Of a DNA stretch of 64,000 nt, positions 10,189 to 22,364 are shown piece by piece; the stretch's first letter is position 1, and the number at the start of each line of letters is the position of its first letter. The stretch lies in contig NC_092339.1 of assembly GCF_046630445.1 (NCBI RefSeq), positions 52,909,001 through 52,973,000 on the forward strand. The letters run 5' to 3'. The notes under the pieces were generated by a model, which was not told where the DNA came from, searched no databases, and saw nothing but the letters and a program-made list of their open reading frames with translations. Made by a program: the position numbers and the translations under genes. Source of the DNA: Rutidosis leptorrhynchoides (Eukaryota; Streptophyta; Magnoliopsida; Asterales; Asteraceae).

Positions 10189-10837
10189 GTATATTGTATA
10201 CATATAATGTTGTATTGTCGTGTTGTAGCTAACCCTCTGGGTGTAGCTTATTGGCATTGTTCACATCGTTGTTGGCGAACTTATATTTTGTTGATGTATC
10301 TTAAGCTCATTGCTTAGTGATCTTACGGTATGCTTAGACTAGCTTGCCTTTATGCTTGGATGCTCCGGTATGCGGTATTTGATATTTTGTGGCGTGTCCA
10401 TTTTATGCATATATATGTATGTAGTATATTCTCACTCACTAAGCGTTAGCTTACCCTCTCGTTGTTGATATTTTTATAGGTTCGCATGCTTGGCGGCTCG
10501 GGTAAGCTTGGAGATTAGAGATCTCGGCTAGGTTGCTTTAGAAGATCTTGCTTTTGGACTCGATTAGGATTTGGGTAGCGTAGTCCCAAATCACCATGCT
10601 CGGTTTGGTGTAAACGTAACTAGTCGGGTCATAATGATTATAACCGGTTTACGATTTAATTAATGAACCATTGTATTAAGGATTTTAAATCATTAATGTA
10701 TGTTTTAAGTTTGATGAACTTACCTTGATAACAAATACGTTTTGGAATATGTGTAATGGGACCTAAAGTATTATTTAACGCGTATTAAAAGGAAAAAAAT
10801 TTTATGGGCCGGTTTTAATACGGGTTGGGTTGTTTCA
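8220..10837 (+). repeat. 3' LTR of element F
   Basis: The LTR is 2618 bp and collinear with the left LTR. Differences are scattered single bases, mostly transitions, plus a change in AT-repeat length. It ends GTTGTTTCA, followed by the duplicated GGTGG. Confidence 0.95.
9730..10029 (+). repeat. Seven-hairpin array, right LTR copy
   Basis: The array matches 3666-3965 at an offset of 6064. The two differences I see (a T-to-G in the unpaired arm of unit 1 and a T-to-C after unit 4) fall outside paired positions. Confidence 0.9.
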
Positions 10838-10900
10838 GGTGGAATATAAAAGGTTCCCCGGTAACAATAAAAGAGCACACATGTACATCAAGGTGTTAAC

Positions 10901-11000
10901 AAGATTGTTTCGAACGAAAAGTCGAAGTTGACTTGCTGGAGCTGTAACAAAATTTGCTACTTTGAAAGGAATCACCAAGTTATTTTGGGTAATAATAACA
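10901..11000 (+). pseudogene. CCHC zinc-knuckle-like remnant antisense to element A
   Basis: The plus strand reads KSKLTCWSCNKICYFERNH. This resembles the CX2CX4HX4C nucleocapsid knuckle with H changed to Y and the last C to H. Copies in D (CWSCDKIG then a stop) and B (CWSCDKTGYFE then a stop) agree. It lies opposite to the element's own direction, so it is probably a captured piece of another element's gag. Confidence 0.4.
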
Positions 11001-12187
11001 CTAAAGGAATTAGCACAGATACGTGTTAAACGTTTACTCAGGTTCCGAGTGTTTTCAGGTGCATAACTATATGTATCAATCATTTCTTCCGTAGATGAAG
11101 TACGGTTGGTTCATCCTCTCGATTAAGGTGTTTTCTAGAATTATGAAAGGTGTGAACGCAGATTGTAATCGTCAAGATACAAATGAAGTTTGGGATGAAA
11201 TCAAGTGGCAAACTTAAAGAATTGTTTAGTTTCATATGTTATAATCAATATTTTAATTCATTTTAATTGTCCAATATTGGTAGTCCTCAGTTGATAGTCC
11301 ACAGTTAGCAATTCAATAATTCCTCTATAGTTTATAATATTCGAATTAATTAATACGTATCGTGACCCGTGTACGTGTCTCAGACTCGATCATAACTCAA
11401 AGTATATATATTATTATAGAATAAACCTCAACCCTGTATAGCTAACTCCAGCATTAATGCATATAGAGTGTCTATGGTTATTCCAAATAGTATATATAGA
11501 TGCGTCGATATGATATGTCAAAACATTGTATACGTGTCCCGATAAAGTGCGTAAAATAAATAACAGAAATTAAATGACGATAAATAAAATTGCGAGAATT
11601 AAAATTGCGATAATTAAAATGTAATCAGTTAGCTAGGAATAATTAGCTAGGAACAGTTAGCTAGGAACAGTTAGCGTGGATTCTTAACAAAATTTTTCTC
11701 CTAGTTATTTTATTTGTTTCTAACAAATTTTTATTTTGTCCAATGTTTTCTTCTTTATGCCACTTGTTGGATTCTGATAGGTCAAAATCCAAATATGAAA
11801 TTGAATGAAAATGGTTATTCTGTGATGAACGGATTCGTACTTCTGTGGTTGTAAGTAGGATAGTAAATGACTATTGAATCAGATTCGGAGAATGTACAGT
11901 GTAACTTATTAATGTGAAATCTAAATATTTCTAGGGTATTACCTACCCGTTAAAATATTTTCACAATTAACAGTTTGTACAAAAGAATTTTTAATTACAA
12001 TATTTATGAAAATATACTTACATATATAGTTTCCTCAGATGTAATCATGGATTTAATGAGTTAATATGATATTAATCTCATTTGCTTTTTGGGTTGAGCT
12101 AAAATAAGTAATCTCTAAAACTTTTAGAAACTACATATTCTTCGCAGAATATTTCTTCAATAAAGTTATGGATCAATACTTCATCGT

Positions 12188-12740
12188 TCATTGTTGTTGG
12201 TACTCCTTGGTATCTATGGTGCGTATGATGTTGATGTTCGTGAGACAGATTATGATGTTGAGGTGTGGGATGCGGATGTTGCTGTTGGTGGTACTGTTGG
12301 TGCCAGTGATGTTGATGAAGCTGGTACGTTTTGCACCATGTTTTCCAAATTGATTACTCAGGTGCGAAGCTCGTTGACTTCTTCGATTACTCAGGGATGA
12401 TTGACGGTTGTAACAAACGGATAAATAAGGATGAGAATTTTTAGATATCATATAATCATTGCGAGATATCCTGGAAATGAGGGTGAATATGGTGTTTCAG
12501 ACAGGTTCGCCGGTAAGTGCTTCAGATTTTTCACCAAGAGGTGAATTCGGTTGGTGGAAGGGATCGCCTTCTTCGCGTCTCCATTGATTAAGTCGGCTAC
12601 GAACCCATCAGATGAATTGGGGATGGCTGATTGATTGATTCATTCTGGTGACGCTACTTCCGGAGCTTAGGGGAACATTCATGTCAGAATGGCTATCGGG
12701 TTCCGGAGAACTTGAACTAATGACGAGTTCCATTTCGTAT
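12188..12740 (-). pseudogene. Decayed gag-like ORF of element A
   Basis: The minus strand retains the pattern of the C-element ORF at 50853-51254: SVTRMNQSISH, RREEGDPFHQPNSPLGE and EALTGEPV, followed by LISRIS. It has lost the FWMNWGW block and carries stops and frame changes. It lies about 400 bp from the primer-binding site, where gag is expected. It has no knuckle or capsid domain that I can assign. Confidence 0.6.
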
Positions 12741-13125
12741 GATTAGATAAAGGGTTTTCGATATGAAAATGATTTTCGGATATCGGATGATATTCTAATT
12801 ACATAGAATACCTGTCTATAGTACAGAAGATCCTGTAAATTACGGAGGGAATTAAGGAAACGTGTCAGATAAAGTCTACAGTAACAGATACGCTAAGATA
12901 TAAATTTTGTCTATACACTATTCATGCAATCCAGGCAGTAAGATATGTCTAGATTTACAATGATAAGCAAGTGATTCACTAAGAATGATAAGCAGGTAAT
13001 TTTTGACAAGAAATGATAAGCAAAACTTTTGACATGCAGACACGGTCGAAGTCCAGACTCACTAATGCATCTTAACAACTATCAGTTAGACACACTAATA
13101 AAAGACCTGGTTCGCTAAGACCACT

Positions 13126-13137
13126 GCTCTGATACCA
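13126..13137 (-). other. Primer-binding site of element A (minus strand)
   Basis: GCTCTGATACCA on the plus strand is the exact complement of the standard iMet site. In sister elements the LTR begins 2-3 bases further right. Here a 236-bp insertion separates them. Confidence 0.85.
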
Positions 13138-13139
13138 AC

Positions 13140-13375
13140 TATAGATACAGTGGGGACAACCACCGTCCCACCCAGTGCCTTCCCAGCTAACCACCTGGTG
13201 ACCACTGAGTGTACCTCAGATACTGATTTTAGGGCCTGCCTCTCGGCTACTGCCAACCCTCGTAAGGGATCGCAAGGAGTAAGAGTCAATGCTTCGTCAC
13301 AGGTAACACTATGAGAACCTCCTTTACGACTAACCCGCCACACATGGACGGCGTTATACCAGATCTGATGCCAAC
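13140..13375. other. 236-bp GC-richer insertion between PBS and LTR of element A
   Basis: The insertion begins TATAGATACAGTGGGG. It ends GATCTGATGCCAAC, a second, mutated copy of the primer-binding site, directly before the LTR. Both junctions therefore read CTGATRCCAACTATA. D and B lack it. The base composition is visibly richer in G and C than the surroundings. I do not recognise the source. Confidence 0.7.
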
Positions 13376-16076
13376 TATAAGAACCCGTCCTAATCCATCT
13401 GGACGAATACATTACATTTGATTACATCACGAGGTACTTGACCTCTATATGATACATTTTACAAACATTGCATTCGTTTTTAAAAGAAAAACTTTCATTA
13501 CATCGAAAGTAGACGGCATGCATACCATTTCATAATATATCCAACTAAAATTGACTTAATAATGATCTTGATGAACTCGACAACTCGAATGCAACGTCTT
13601 TTTGAAAATGTCATGAATGACTCCAAGTAATATCTCTAATATGAGCAAATGCACAGCGGAAGATTTCTTTCATACCTGAGAATAAACATGCTTTCAAGTG
13701 TCAACCAAAAGGTTGGTGAGTTCATTAGTATATCATGAACAATCATTTTCATTATTTTAATAGACCACAAGATTTTCATTTCCATTTCTCATAAATATAT
13801 GTCCCATACATAGAGACAAAAATAATCATTCATATGGTGAACACCTGGTAACCGACATTAACAAGATGCATATAAGAATATCCCCTATCATTTCGGGAAA
13901 TCCTTCGGACATGATAAAAATGAATTCGAAGTACTAAAGCATCCGGTACGTTGGATGGGGTTCGTTAGGCCCAATAGATCTATCTTTAGGATTCGCGTCA
14001 ATTAGTAGATCGGTTTACTAATTATTAGGTTACCAAGCAAAAGGGGCATATTCGGCTTCGATCATTCACCTATATAATGTAGTTTCAATTACTTGTGTGT
14101 ATTTCGTAAAACATTTATAAAAATTGCGCATGTATTCTCAGCTCAAAAATATAAAGGGTAAAAAGGCAAATGAAACTCACTTATCTCTTCATTATATCAG
14201 GTACCGTATATCATCACTATCAGCATCGTTTCTGTATCATCGTGTACCATCATCAACTTTCAATCATCATCATTGTGTGCATCATACAACGTAATCATCA
14301 TCATCATCATTTTCATTACGTTCATCATCACCATCTTTTTCGTTCACCTTTACTATTCGTCGTCATCATCTTCATTCTCCAACGCTAACGTTTCCCTATC
14401 CCATTAATCATGGTCCTCGTTCTCAGTCCAAGAAATGTAACAATTGGATCACGTCTAAACACAAAAAGGCTATGGTCACAGCCCATAACAAAATCTTTTA
14501 CATGGTCCATTACCCAAATTAAAGCCTGCGGCCCAAATTTAATGTATCCCGTAATAATTCTCATAATTGATAATTGATTGCATGAAAGATACATGATTTG
14601 GCATGTAAATTATAAGGGGAACAACCTGGTCCCTCATACTCGTTAACCAGCTAGTGGGGAATATTAAATAAAAAAAAATTCGATGGCAATAATTTAGTTT
14701 AGTCGAAAGATATCAAAGATACCAAAAGTTGCATCACTTTATCTTCATCATTTTTCGCGTCCTTAATTCACCATATAATCACTTCATCCTCTCTTTAGTC
14801 ATTATCATCTTAATTAATGTTAAAAATTGAAGTAGACGCAAGTAGCAGCAATAGTTCAGCGTAAAGAAGAGAGCAAAAAAAAAAAAAAAATTATGGCAGA
14901 AGTGATGGTGGTTCAAGGTTGTCTTGTGATTTAAACGAAAACAGAAAAGTAGAGGGTGTGGGTGGTTCTTGGTTTGGGTATAAAGGTGGTGGTGGATCAT
15001 TGGTGGTGGCGGTTTAAGTTTCACGAAGGAATAGAAAATGAAACAAATGATAACGATTATGATGGTGGTTGTTCGGGGTGTTAGAGATGGTGGTCTAAGC
15101 TTCGGTTTGTAACCATGGTGATAGTAGTCGAGTTTTCATGGGTTTGGTAAAAGAAACAGGAAATGAAAAAAAGATAAATATAATAACGATGCTAATGGTG
15201 GTTGTCGGGTGTTCAAGGGTGAAGGATGGTGTCTGCTCTAGCTTCTCCTATATCTATATGTGTATATGTTTAATGTATAATATATATAGAATTGGAGTTA
15301 TAGAAGAATAAGAATATGGGTTATAAATATCCCGTGCAATTTATGAGTATGTATATAGATTAGAATATAGATTAGATAGATGGATTAAAGTAACACAAGT
15401 GGGTAAGGGATTGAAAAGAAAACAAAAAGTTGATAGTTATATCAAGTTCACGGGTCGATGAATTCATGTCAAGTGATGCATATATAATATTTATATATAA
15501 TATACTAATAACTAAAGTAGTAATAAATTACCATTTATAACAATAACAATGAAAATGTGAATGCCATGAAACGGTTAGCAGCCTATAAATATCTATCGAC
15601 ATAATATTTTAAATTTATAGATATATAACGTGTCCATTGCTAAACAATTAAAATATAAAAGTGTTCCTAAAAATCCCAAATTTTTAGCTTAAATATATTC
15701 AATTATTTCAATCGTTAACTGTTTGAAACCTGATTAAAAAGGTTCGTTAATTATTTATTTTCTGTTCCAAATAGTATGTACGGAGTGCCAAAATTTAATC
15801 TAAAAATGTAAAAATATTTTTATCAAACCTAAAATCTTCGTAATAGATTTACAGTTCAACTTTTATTTTAAATCTTCATAAATTCGTATTAGATCTATAT
15901 GAATACCAACGAAATGTGAACCGAGTATTACAATTAATTAATAAATATATTCAATAAACTTTTGTATCTATATATAGATTCATTTTTAATAATGAATCTT
16001 ATTATATCTTATATTATTTTATTTAACAAAATAATTCTAATAACTAAATAATATAATATTCCAAATTATATTTCGA

Positions 16077-16160
<84 letters not shown>

Positions 16161-16365
16161 TTATATATATATTTTTTTAAATATATATGTATCTATTTAC
16201 AAATAGTTGTTCGTGAATCATCGGAAGCAGTCGAAGGTCAATTGAATATATGAAACAGTTCAAAATTTTGAGACTCAACATTACAGACTTTGCTTATTGT
16301 GTCAAAATATTAAATCGTATCGAGAGTTTGATTTAAAATTAGTCAAAATTTTCTGGGTCGTCACA
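13376..16365 (-). repeat. 5' LTR of element A (minus strand)
   Basis: On the minus strand it starts TGTGACGACCCAG (at 16365) and ends at 13376. The terminal bases there read TATAAGAACCC on the plus strand where D has TGTAAAGACCCC, so the terminal CA has mutated. It is closely related to the D LTR. The flank CCAGC (16366-16370) is the predicted target duplication. It contains ATC/CAT-rich runs near 14220-14340 and a long AT microsatellite at 16080-16150. No gene is seen. Confidence 0.8.
16080..16150. repeat. AT microsatellite in LTR of A
   Basis: This is an uninterrupted (AT)n tract of about 70 bp. Confidence 0.9.
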
Positions 16366-17303
16366 CCAGCCTTTTTTAATATTAGCTTATCAAAATAAGC
16401 TTTCTTGGAACACACATGCATCATACAACCCGAATCTAAAATCCATTCATCTTGAGCAGAAGTAGAACTTTTGATGATTGTGAGAACATCTCCCAAATTA
16501 ACCGACTCATTAACTGCTACTGCAGCTGATGAACCCCCAGATTTATCTTCACCATTCTTCCAGAGTGGACAATCTTTCTTGTAGTGACCCCACTCTTGAC
16601 ATTTGAAGCACTGGACACCCTTCATTCCGTCTCTTGATCTGGACTTACTTTTTTCACCGGATCTTTTTCCGGAAAACCTTCCCTTTCCATGACCAACCAT
16701 AGCAAATTCATGCTCAAAACGGTCATCGGATCTCCGTCTCTTATCCTGAGATAAGAGTGCCGGTACTACCTCCTCCATCTTTAGAGTAGCTTTTCCGTAA
16801 AGAATCGTAGTAACTAATATATCATATGAACTGGGAAGAGAGGTAAGAAGAATAAGGGTCTTATCTTCTTCCTCAATATTAACATCAACCTTTGCAAGTT
16901 GATCAACCAGACCATTAAACACATTCATGTGTTCAATGATATTCCCACCTTCCTCCATCTTCAACCGATACAGATCACGCTTCAAGCTTAGCTTTGTAGT
17001 CATGTTCTTCCCGAGATATAACTTCTCGAGGGCCACCCACAACCCCGTCGCGGTTGTCTCGCCACTGACATTATTAATGATCTTATCACTGATGGATAGG
17101 CGAATGGTACTGACACATCTTTCCTCGATGTCATTCCAATCATCATCCGTCATCTTTTATGGCTTTCTGTCCTTTTTACCCTTCAACGGCTTTGCCAAGC
17201 CTTGTTGAACCAGGACATCCTTTACCCTTGCTTGCCACAAGGTGAAATTCCCGGTTCCATCAAATGGCTTCACCTTAAACTGCATACCGCTATTTCCTGC
17301 CAT
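16366..17303 (-). pseudogene. gag: Ty1/copia gag and start of protease, truncated by element A
   Basis: The ATG is at 17303, 34 bp after the primer-binding site. The N-terminus has QFKVKPFDGTGNF and LWQARVKDVL, typical of TNT1-like copia gag. Further on are a zinc knuckle with all ligands, CFKCQEWGHYKKDC, and the protease site WILDSGC. Gag packages element RNA; the protease would mature the polyprotein. The frame has one stop, TAA at 17157-17159, and is cut at 16366 where the LTR of element A begins. Protease ends shortly after DSG, and integrase and RT are missing from this window. The rest of the copia element should lie left of position 1, beyond element A. Confidence 0.88.
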
Positions 17304-17336
17304 CTCAAACCAAAAATATCCGATAAACCTGGATAC

Positions 17337-17348
17337 GCTCTGATACCA
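17337..17348 (-). other. Primer-binding site of the copia element
   Basis: GCTCTGATACCA on the plus strand is the complement of the iMet site. It lies two bases from the LTR. Confidence 0.85.
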
Positions 17349-17350
17349 CT

Positions 17351-18010
17351 TGTTATGACAACTTGCCCAACGCACCCACACTAGTGGAAGCGAGGATATA
17401 ATTGTTTGAGACAAACTTGTGAGAAATAAAAGAAAGCAAAATAAAGTAACTAATAACACGACGATTTAACGTGGTTCGGCAAAACCCTGCCTACGTCCAC
17501 CCCAAGAGTTCCCTTTATTCTTATAATATAAAAGAACCCGATACAAGAAAAAGTACACTATGAGTTAAACCCAAACCCAAGCCCCTTATATTTTAGTTTA
17601 AAATCTAAGTTTCCCGTACACTCTTTTACAATCCTTACAAGAATAAACTCTCGGCCTCACAAATAAACACACTCCGTTGATAAACCTATCAACTATGTTT
17701 TTCTTTCTCTTTGTGATGCTCTCTCCTTTTTGCACTATCACCTATTTATAGATGAAGATATACATGCATATACTTTACTTGGACATTTCTAGCCACTTGT
17801 TGCATTCCCTCTTTGACTTGTAGGAAAACCAAATCAAACTTTGCTACATCAACAACCAACTTGACATATGCAAACAATAAACAAGTTGCTACCATGCAAA
17901 ATCCCAAATTACTACCATCTTTGACTACATAACCATGTAAAAGACAATTTATATTTGTCTACTAAATGTGAGTCACAAATTGTGAGCTAGCAAATGTGGA
18001 CTACGAAACA
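17351..18010 (-). repeat. 5' LTR of the copia element
   Basis: On the minus strand it runs from TGTTTCGTAGTCC (18010) to GTTGTCATAACA (17351). A good TATA box, TATAAATAGG on the minus strand, lies at 17741-17750. The right end is chosen from the TG/CA rule; no duplication can be checked because the other LTR is outside the window. Confidence 0.6.
17741..17750 (-). promoter_or_regulatory. TATA box of the copia LTR
   Basis: TATAAATAGG on the minus strand sits inside the LTR, upstream of gag, where the element's promoter is expected. Confidence 0.6.
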
Positions 18011-18292
18011 GGCTAGGTGCTCCAGAAATGCTTGATCACCTCCAAATCAGTTGCGATGAACATAACCCTAAACCCCAAATGTTTTCTCCAAAATTCTTCA
18101 TTCTGTTGTTATTTAAACCTAATTGATTGCTTGAGATCTATTCTATATCTAATACTCTACCTAATTTCACCTATATTCGATCTAAACAACCTCTAATTCT
18201 CAAAATCAGTGATGAACTCAGTAACTTGCTTTGTTCGTACTTCATACACCTGATCTGATTCAATTCTCTAAAAATCCACAACTGATATGACC
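18011..18292. other. Host DNA between the copia element and element B
   Basis: This is 282 bp of non-repeat-looking sequence. On the minus strand, a run resembling a plant 5' leader precedes ATG at 18062, but the frame closes after 16 codons at the copia junction. I cannot assign a gene. Confidence 0.4.
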
Positions 18293-19035
18293 TAATTTGT
18301 GACAATCCGGAAATTTCCAACCAAATTTAAACTTTAATCTTTATATGTTTCCGACACGATAAGCAATATTTGTTAAGTTAAATTTTAAGAATTTTAAACT
18401 ATGTTCATACATTCATTCAACCTCGACCAAGTTCCAACGATTCACGAACCATTAAACAAATATGATTATATATGTATATGTGTATATATATTATAACTTG
18501 AAACGTAAACAAAATATTAGATTAAATATTTTATATGATTGTATCTGTTTCAAAATGTTTATCAATGGAATTAGAAGAAAAGATCAAATGATTGAATTAT
18601 GATTACAAGTCTCTGTTGAAAGGCCCACGTTGATTTGAAAAATCTTTCCATTTTAACAATATTCGAAAAATGGTAAAGTGATTTATAAATAAGAACAAAT
18701 TGTCAATCATTGAGAACTAGACAAAGGATAGTGGAAGATTGAATCTCATAAAGACTCGATTGATCTATTTAGTTTCAAACGTACAAAAACGTTTTCAGTT
18801 TAAAAAGAACTTTATTATTAAAATGTATATAACTTTTATAAATATCTAGAACCACTTTTGACAACTCATTACTTAACTAGTATGATAAAGATAACGATAT
18901 TTATATTTTATTTTATTAAATATATATAACAATTTAAATTAATATTATATATATTTATACGCGTATTATACGTACATAATTTTATACTTTTACTATACTT
19001 AAACTTTACCTTTACTTTATTTTTACTTTATTTTT

Positions 19036-19132
19036 ACTTTAATAATTCACTTTAATAATTCATACTTTAATAATTCATACTTTAATAATTCACTTTAATA
19101 ATTCATACTTTAATAATTCACTTTAATAATTC
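19036..19132 (+). repeat. Minisatellite upstream of the TATA box, left LTR of B
   Basis: Tandem units of 13-15 bp of the form CTTTAATAATTCA(T/A) end just before the TATA box. The right LTR has more units (30912-31074). Confidence 0.85.
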
Positions 19133-19142
19133 AAAAATCTAT

Positions 19143-19150
19143 TATAAATA
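19143..19150 (+). promoter_or_regulatory. TATA box of element B, left LTR
   Basis: TATAAATA follows the minisatellite. An identical site is at 31085-31092 in the right LTR. Confidence 0.6.
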
Positions 19151-19913
19151 GAATTCAATAGGTTTTATTATTTCATAGAAACTTGAAAATATTTTTCTCT
19201 AAACTCTCTCAATCGATTTACATATATATATATATTTACTCCGTATTATTTCAAGATATTATTAGTATACATAAAATATTACGACGGAGTGCTGTCCGAG
19301 TGATTTCGAAATTGTTTTTCGAGTAGGATAGGATTAAGGAAATTATGGGTTATAGCTATGGAGGTGATTGATTATGGTTCATGGGTATGCTCTTGAGGTC
19401 AATATAGTGTTTATCATTTCCGTTGCGTCTACGTACCTTTCCTGCAATATTGAATCTCAATATTGATACGTGAGTACTCATAATTTAACTTTTACATACT
19501 AATAGTGTATCCCTGACTAGTGCTCGAGTATTTAGGATTATGCATGCTTGTACTTTTGATATTGCCCTTAGACAGGTTAGGTTGAATCTTGAATTAGTTA
19601 CACTTGCGGTTGAGATAAGGTATAAGATATGCATGTCCTTGGAAAGCTAGCGAAAAATTAAGAACTTTTCCTTTAGATATCGAATGGTTTCGATGAACGG
19701 ATTAGAAGTTATAATCAATTGAATTTTTGATATTTTTATTAAAAATGATTATTATTATCGTCGTTTTTATCGTCGTTCTAGTTTTATCTTATTATTATCA
19801 TTATTATTATCTTTATCAATAAAAGGGATTTATCATTAAAAATTGTTAATTTTTTTTATTATTACTATCGTTATTATCGTTAAAGTTATAATTAGTATTA
19901 TTATTATTATCCA

Positions 19914-19914
<1 letters not shown>

Positions 19915-19969
<55 letters not shown>
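19915..19969. repeat. TTA microsatellite, left LTR of B
   Basis: This is an (ATT)n tract, much shorter than its counterpart in the right LTR (31852-31970). Confidence 0.9.
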
Positions 19970-21884
19970 CATTATTAATATATATATCATTATTTAAAAA
20001 TGGTTATTGTAATTATTATTATTACTATATTATCATTAAGATAATTATTAGTATTATCGTTAATAATGTTATAGTAACTATCATTATTAATATTAGTGTA
20101 ATTAAAACAAATATTTATAACACCTAATTATTTTGATTACTATTATTATCATTATTATGAACACGATATAAAAGACGATTAAAAGCTATTAAACGAAACG
20201 ATTAGGAAATAATGAGTAAGAGTATCATGATGAAATTAAAATATTATAAGATATTGATTTAGATAAAATTATCGTTCTTATTATTTTTATCATTACTATT
20301 ATTATTAAAAGTATCGTTAGTATTAAAATTATCATTTTAACAAAAATTATCATTTTAATAGAAATGTCATTGTTACTATAAAATATCATTATTATTATTA
20401 TTTTAAATAGAATTATTATTTTAAAGATAATATTAAAAATTATCGTAAATATTAAAGTTATCATAATTAGAATTATCGTTTTATCATAATGTCATCTTAG
20501 TAATTATAAATATTGATATTTTTATAATAATAATTATTATTACAAAATAATACAATTTTTACTTACTATCATTATAGATATTATTTTATTAAATAAATAT
20601 GTGATACAAACATATTTTACTACGTGTAATAACTTACTTTAATAATACCTATCATATTATCTTTATGATATTAAATTAACCCTATAAATTTTATTACTTA
20701 ATATATATAAAAGTATATTTTATTATATAAATTTAATATAAAATTTTATTTATTAATAAATAAATTATATTATTTACTCTAATAAATCTTTTAAAAGTAT
20801 TTAAAAATATAAAACGACGATATTTAAACTATATATTAATCATGTATAGATTTTTGGAAATTATTTTGAGTCAAATTTACTTTTGTTGACTTTTGCATAT
20901 TAGTCTCGAGCATTAGAATTGTGGTACACTATGACTTGACCTAATTTGTTAGACAAATATTGACCAACACATAAATATATATAATTAATTTAGGTTCGTG
21001 AATCCGAGGCCAACCTTGCACTTGTTCAATGACGTTATATGTATTTTTACTACGAAATACAGTATGGTGAGTTTCATTTGCCTTTTTAACCTTTATATTT
21101 TTGGGACTGAGAATACATGCGCTTTTATAAATGTTTGACGAAATAGACACAAGTAATTGAAACTACATTCTATAGTTGAATTATCGAAATCGAATATGCC
21201 CCTTTTTATTAAGGTCTGGTAATCTAAGAATTAGGGAACAGACACCCTAATTGACGCGAATCCTAAAGATAGATCTATTGGGCCTAACAAACCCCATTCA
21301 AAGTACCAGATGCTTTAGTACTTCGAAATTTATATCATGTCCGAAGGAGGATCCCGGAATGATAGGGGATATTCTTATATGTATCTAGTTAATGTCGGTT
21401 ACCAGGTGTTCACCATATGAATGATTATTTTTGTCTCTATGCATGGGACGTATATTTATGAGAACTGGAAATGAAATTCTTGTGGTCTATTAAAATGATG
21501 GAAATAAATGATTATGATAAACTAATGAACTCACCAACCTTTTGGTTGACACTTTAAAGCATGTTTATTCTCAGGTGTTAAAGAAATCTTCCGCTGTGCA
21601 TTTACTCATTTTAAAGATATTACCTGGAGTCTTTCATAGCATATTTCGAAGAACGTTGCATTCGAGTCATTGAGTTCATCAAAGATTATTATTAAATCAA
21701 TTTATAGTTGGATAGTGGATATTATGAAATGGTATGCATGTCTGTCAATTTTCGATGTAAAGAAAGTTTGTCTTTTAAAAACGAATGCAATGTTTATAAA
21801 ATGTATCATATAGAGGTCAAATACATCGCAATGTAATCAACTATTGTGAATCGTTTATAATGTATATGAACGGATCCTTTCAGT

Positions 21885-21896
21885 TGGTATCAGAGC
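21885..21896 (+). other. Primer-binding site of element B
   Basis: TGGTATCAGAGC, a perfect plant iMet site, starts two bases after the LTR end. Confidence 0.92.
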
Positions 21897-22364
21897 GGTG
21901 GCCTTAGCGAACCAGGTCTGCATTAGTGTGTCTAACTGATAAGTCGATAGGATGCATTAGTGAGTCTGGACTTCGACCGTGTCTGCATGTCAAAAGTTTT
22001 TCTTATCATTTTGTGTCGAAAATTAACTACTTATCATCCTCAGGAAATTACCTGCTTATCATTTTTAGTCTAAGACACGTCTTGCTGCATTGATTGCATG
22101 AATAGTGTATAGACAAAAATTCATATCTTAGCATATCTGCTAAATCATATCTTATCGTATCTGTTACTTTAAACTTTGCCTAACATATCCCGCAAAGTCC
22201 TCCGTAATCTACGAAATCTTTTGATCTATATATATATATATATATATTCAATGTAATTAGAATACCATCCGTTAGCCAAAATCATTTCATATCGGAAAAA
22301 AAAATCCTTTATCCAATCGTACGAAATGAAATTCGTCATCAGTTCAAGTCACTCAGATTCCGAA

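Larger units (their letters stand above)
2156..10837 (+). mobile_element. Element F: full-length non-autonomous Ty3/gypsy-type LTR retrotransposon
   Basis: The element is 8.68 kb with LTRs at 2156-4775 and 8220-10837, a tRNA-iMet-type primer-binding site and a purine tract. A 5-bp duplication GGTGG (2151-2155 and 10838-10842) flanks it. Element D near 60905-60925 is the uninterrupted version of the target site with a single GGTGG, which confirms the ends. The interior holds only a gag pseudogene, then 2 kb of non-coding DNA rich in hairpin repeats. Protease, RT, RNase H and integrase are absent. By hand I count about 17-20 substitutions between the 2.6-kb LTRs (below 1%), so insertion was recent and must have used proteins from elsewhere. 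Confidence 0.93.
10843..13139 (-). mobile_element. Element A, 5'-side internal segment
   Basis: This continues element A after the F insertion and aligns with D (60925-63231) and, reversed, with B (21890-27740). It ends at an iMet-type primer-binding site on the minus strand. It contains a decayed gag-like frame and an antisense zinc-knuckle remnant. The stretch 11360-11545 is shared with the solo LTR at 23780-23965. Confidence 0.8.
18298..21882 (+). repeat. 5' LTR of element B
   Basis: The LTR is 3585 bp, TGTGACAATCC to GGATCCTTTCA. It contains a promoter block (minisatellite then TATA box, 19036-19150), a TTA microsatellite and long AT-rich low-complexity DNA (19740-20830) that produces only spurious ORFs. 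The motif GATTCACGAAC occurs at 18439-18449 and, inverted, at 20994-21004. Confidence 0.92.

Noticed and set aside
13095..13412. A 105-codon minus-strand ORF as a gene.
   Set aside because: It spans the primer-binding site, the 236-bp insertion and the LTR edge. No domain or family resemblance is seen.
14170..14388. His/Ile-rich ORF at 14170 and similar CAT/ATC-rich frames (57704-57973).
   Set aside because: They come from CAT/ATC trinucleotide runs in the LTRs of A and D, with no conservation as protein between the two LTRs.
18011..18100. First exon of a host gene on the minus strand (leader-like sequence and ATG at 18062).
   Set aside because: The frame closes after 16 codons at the copia border, and no splice donor or continuation can be supported.
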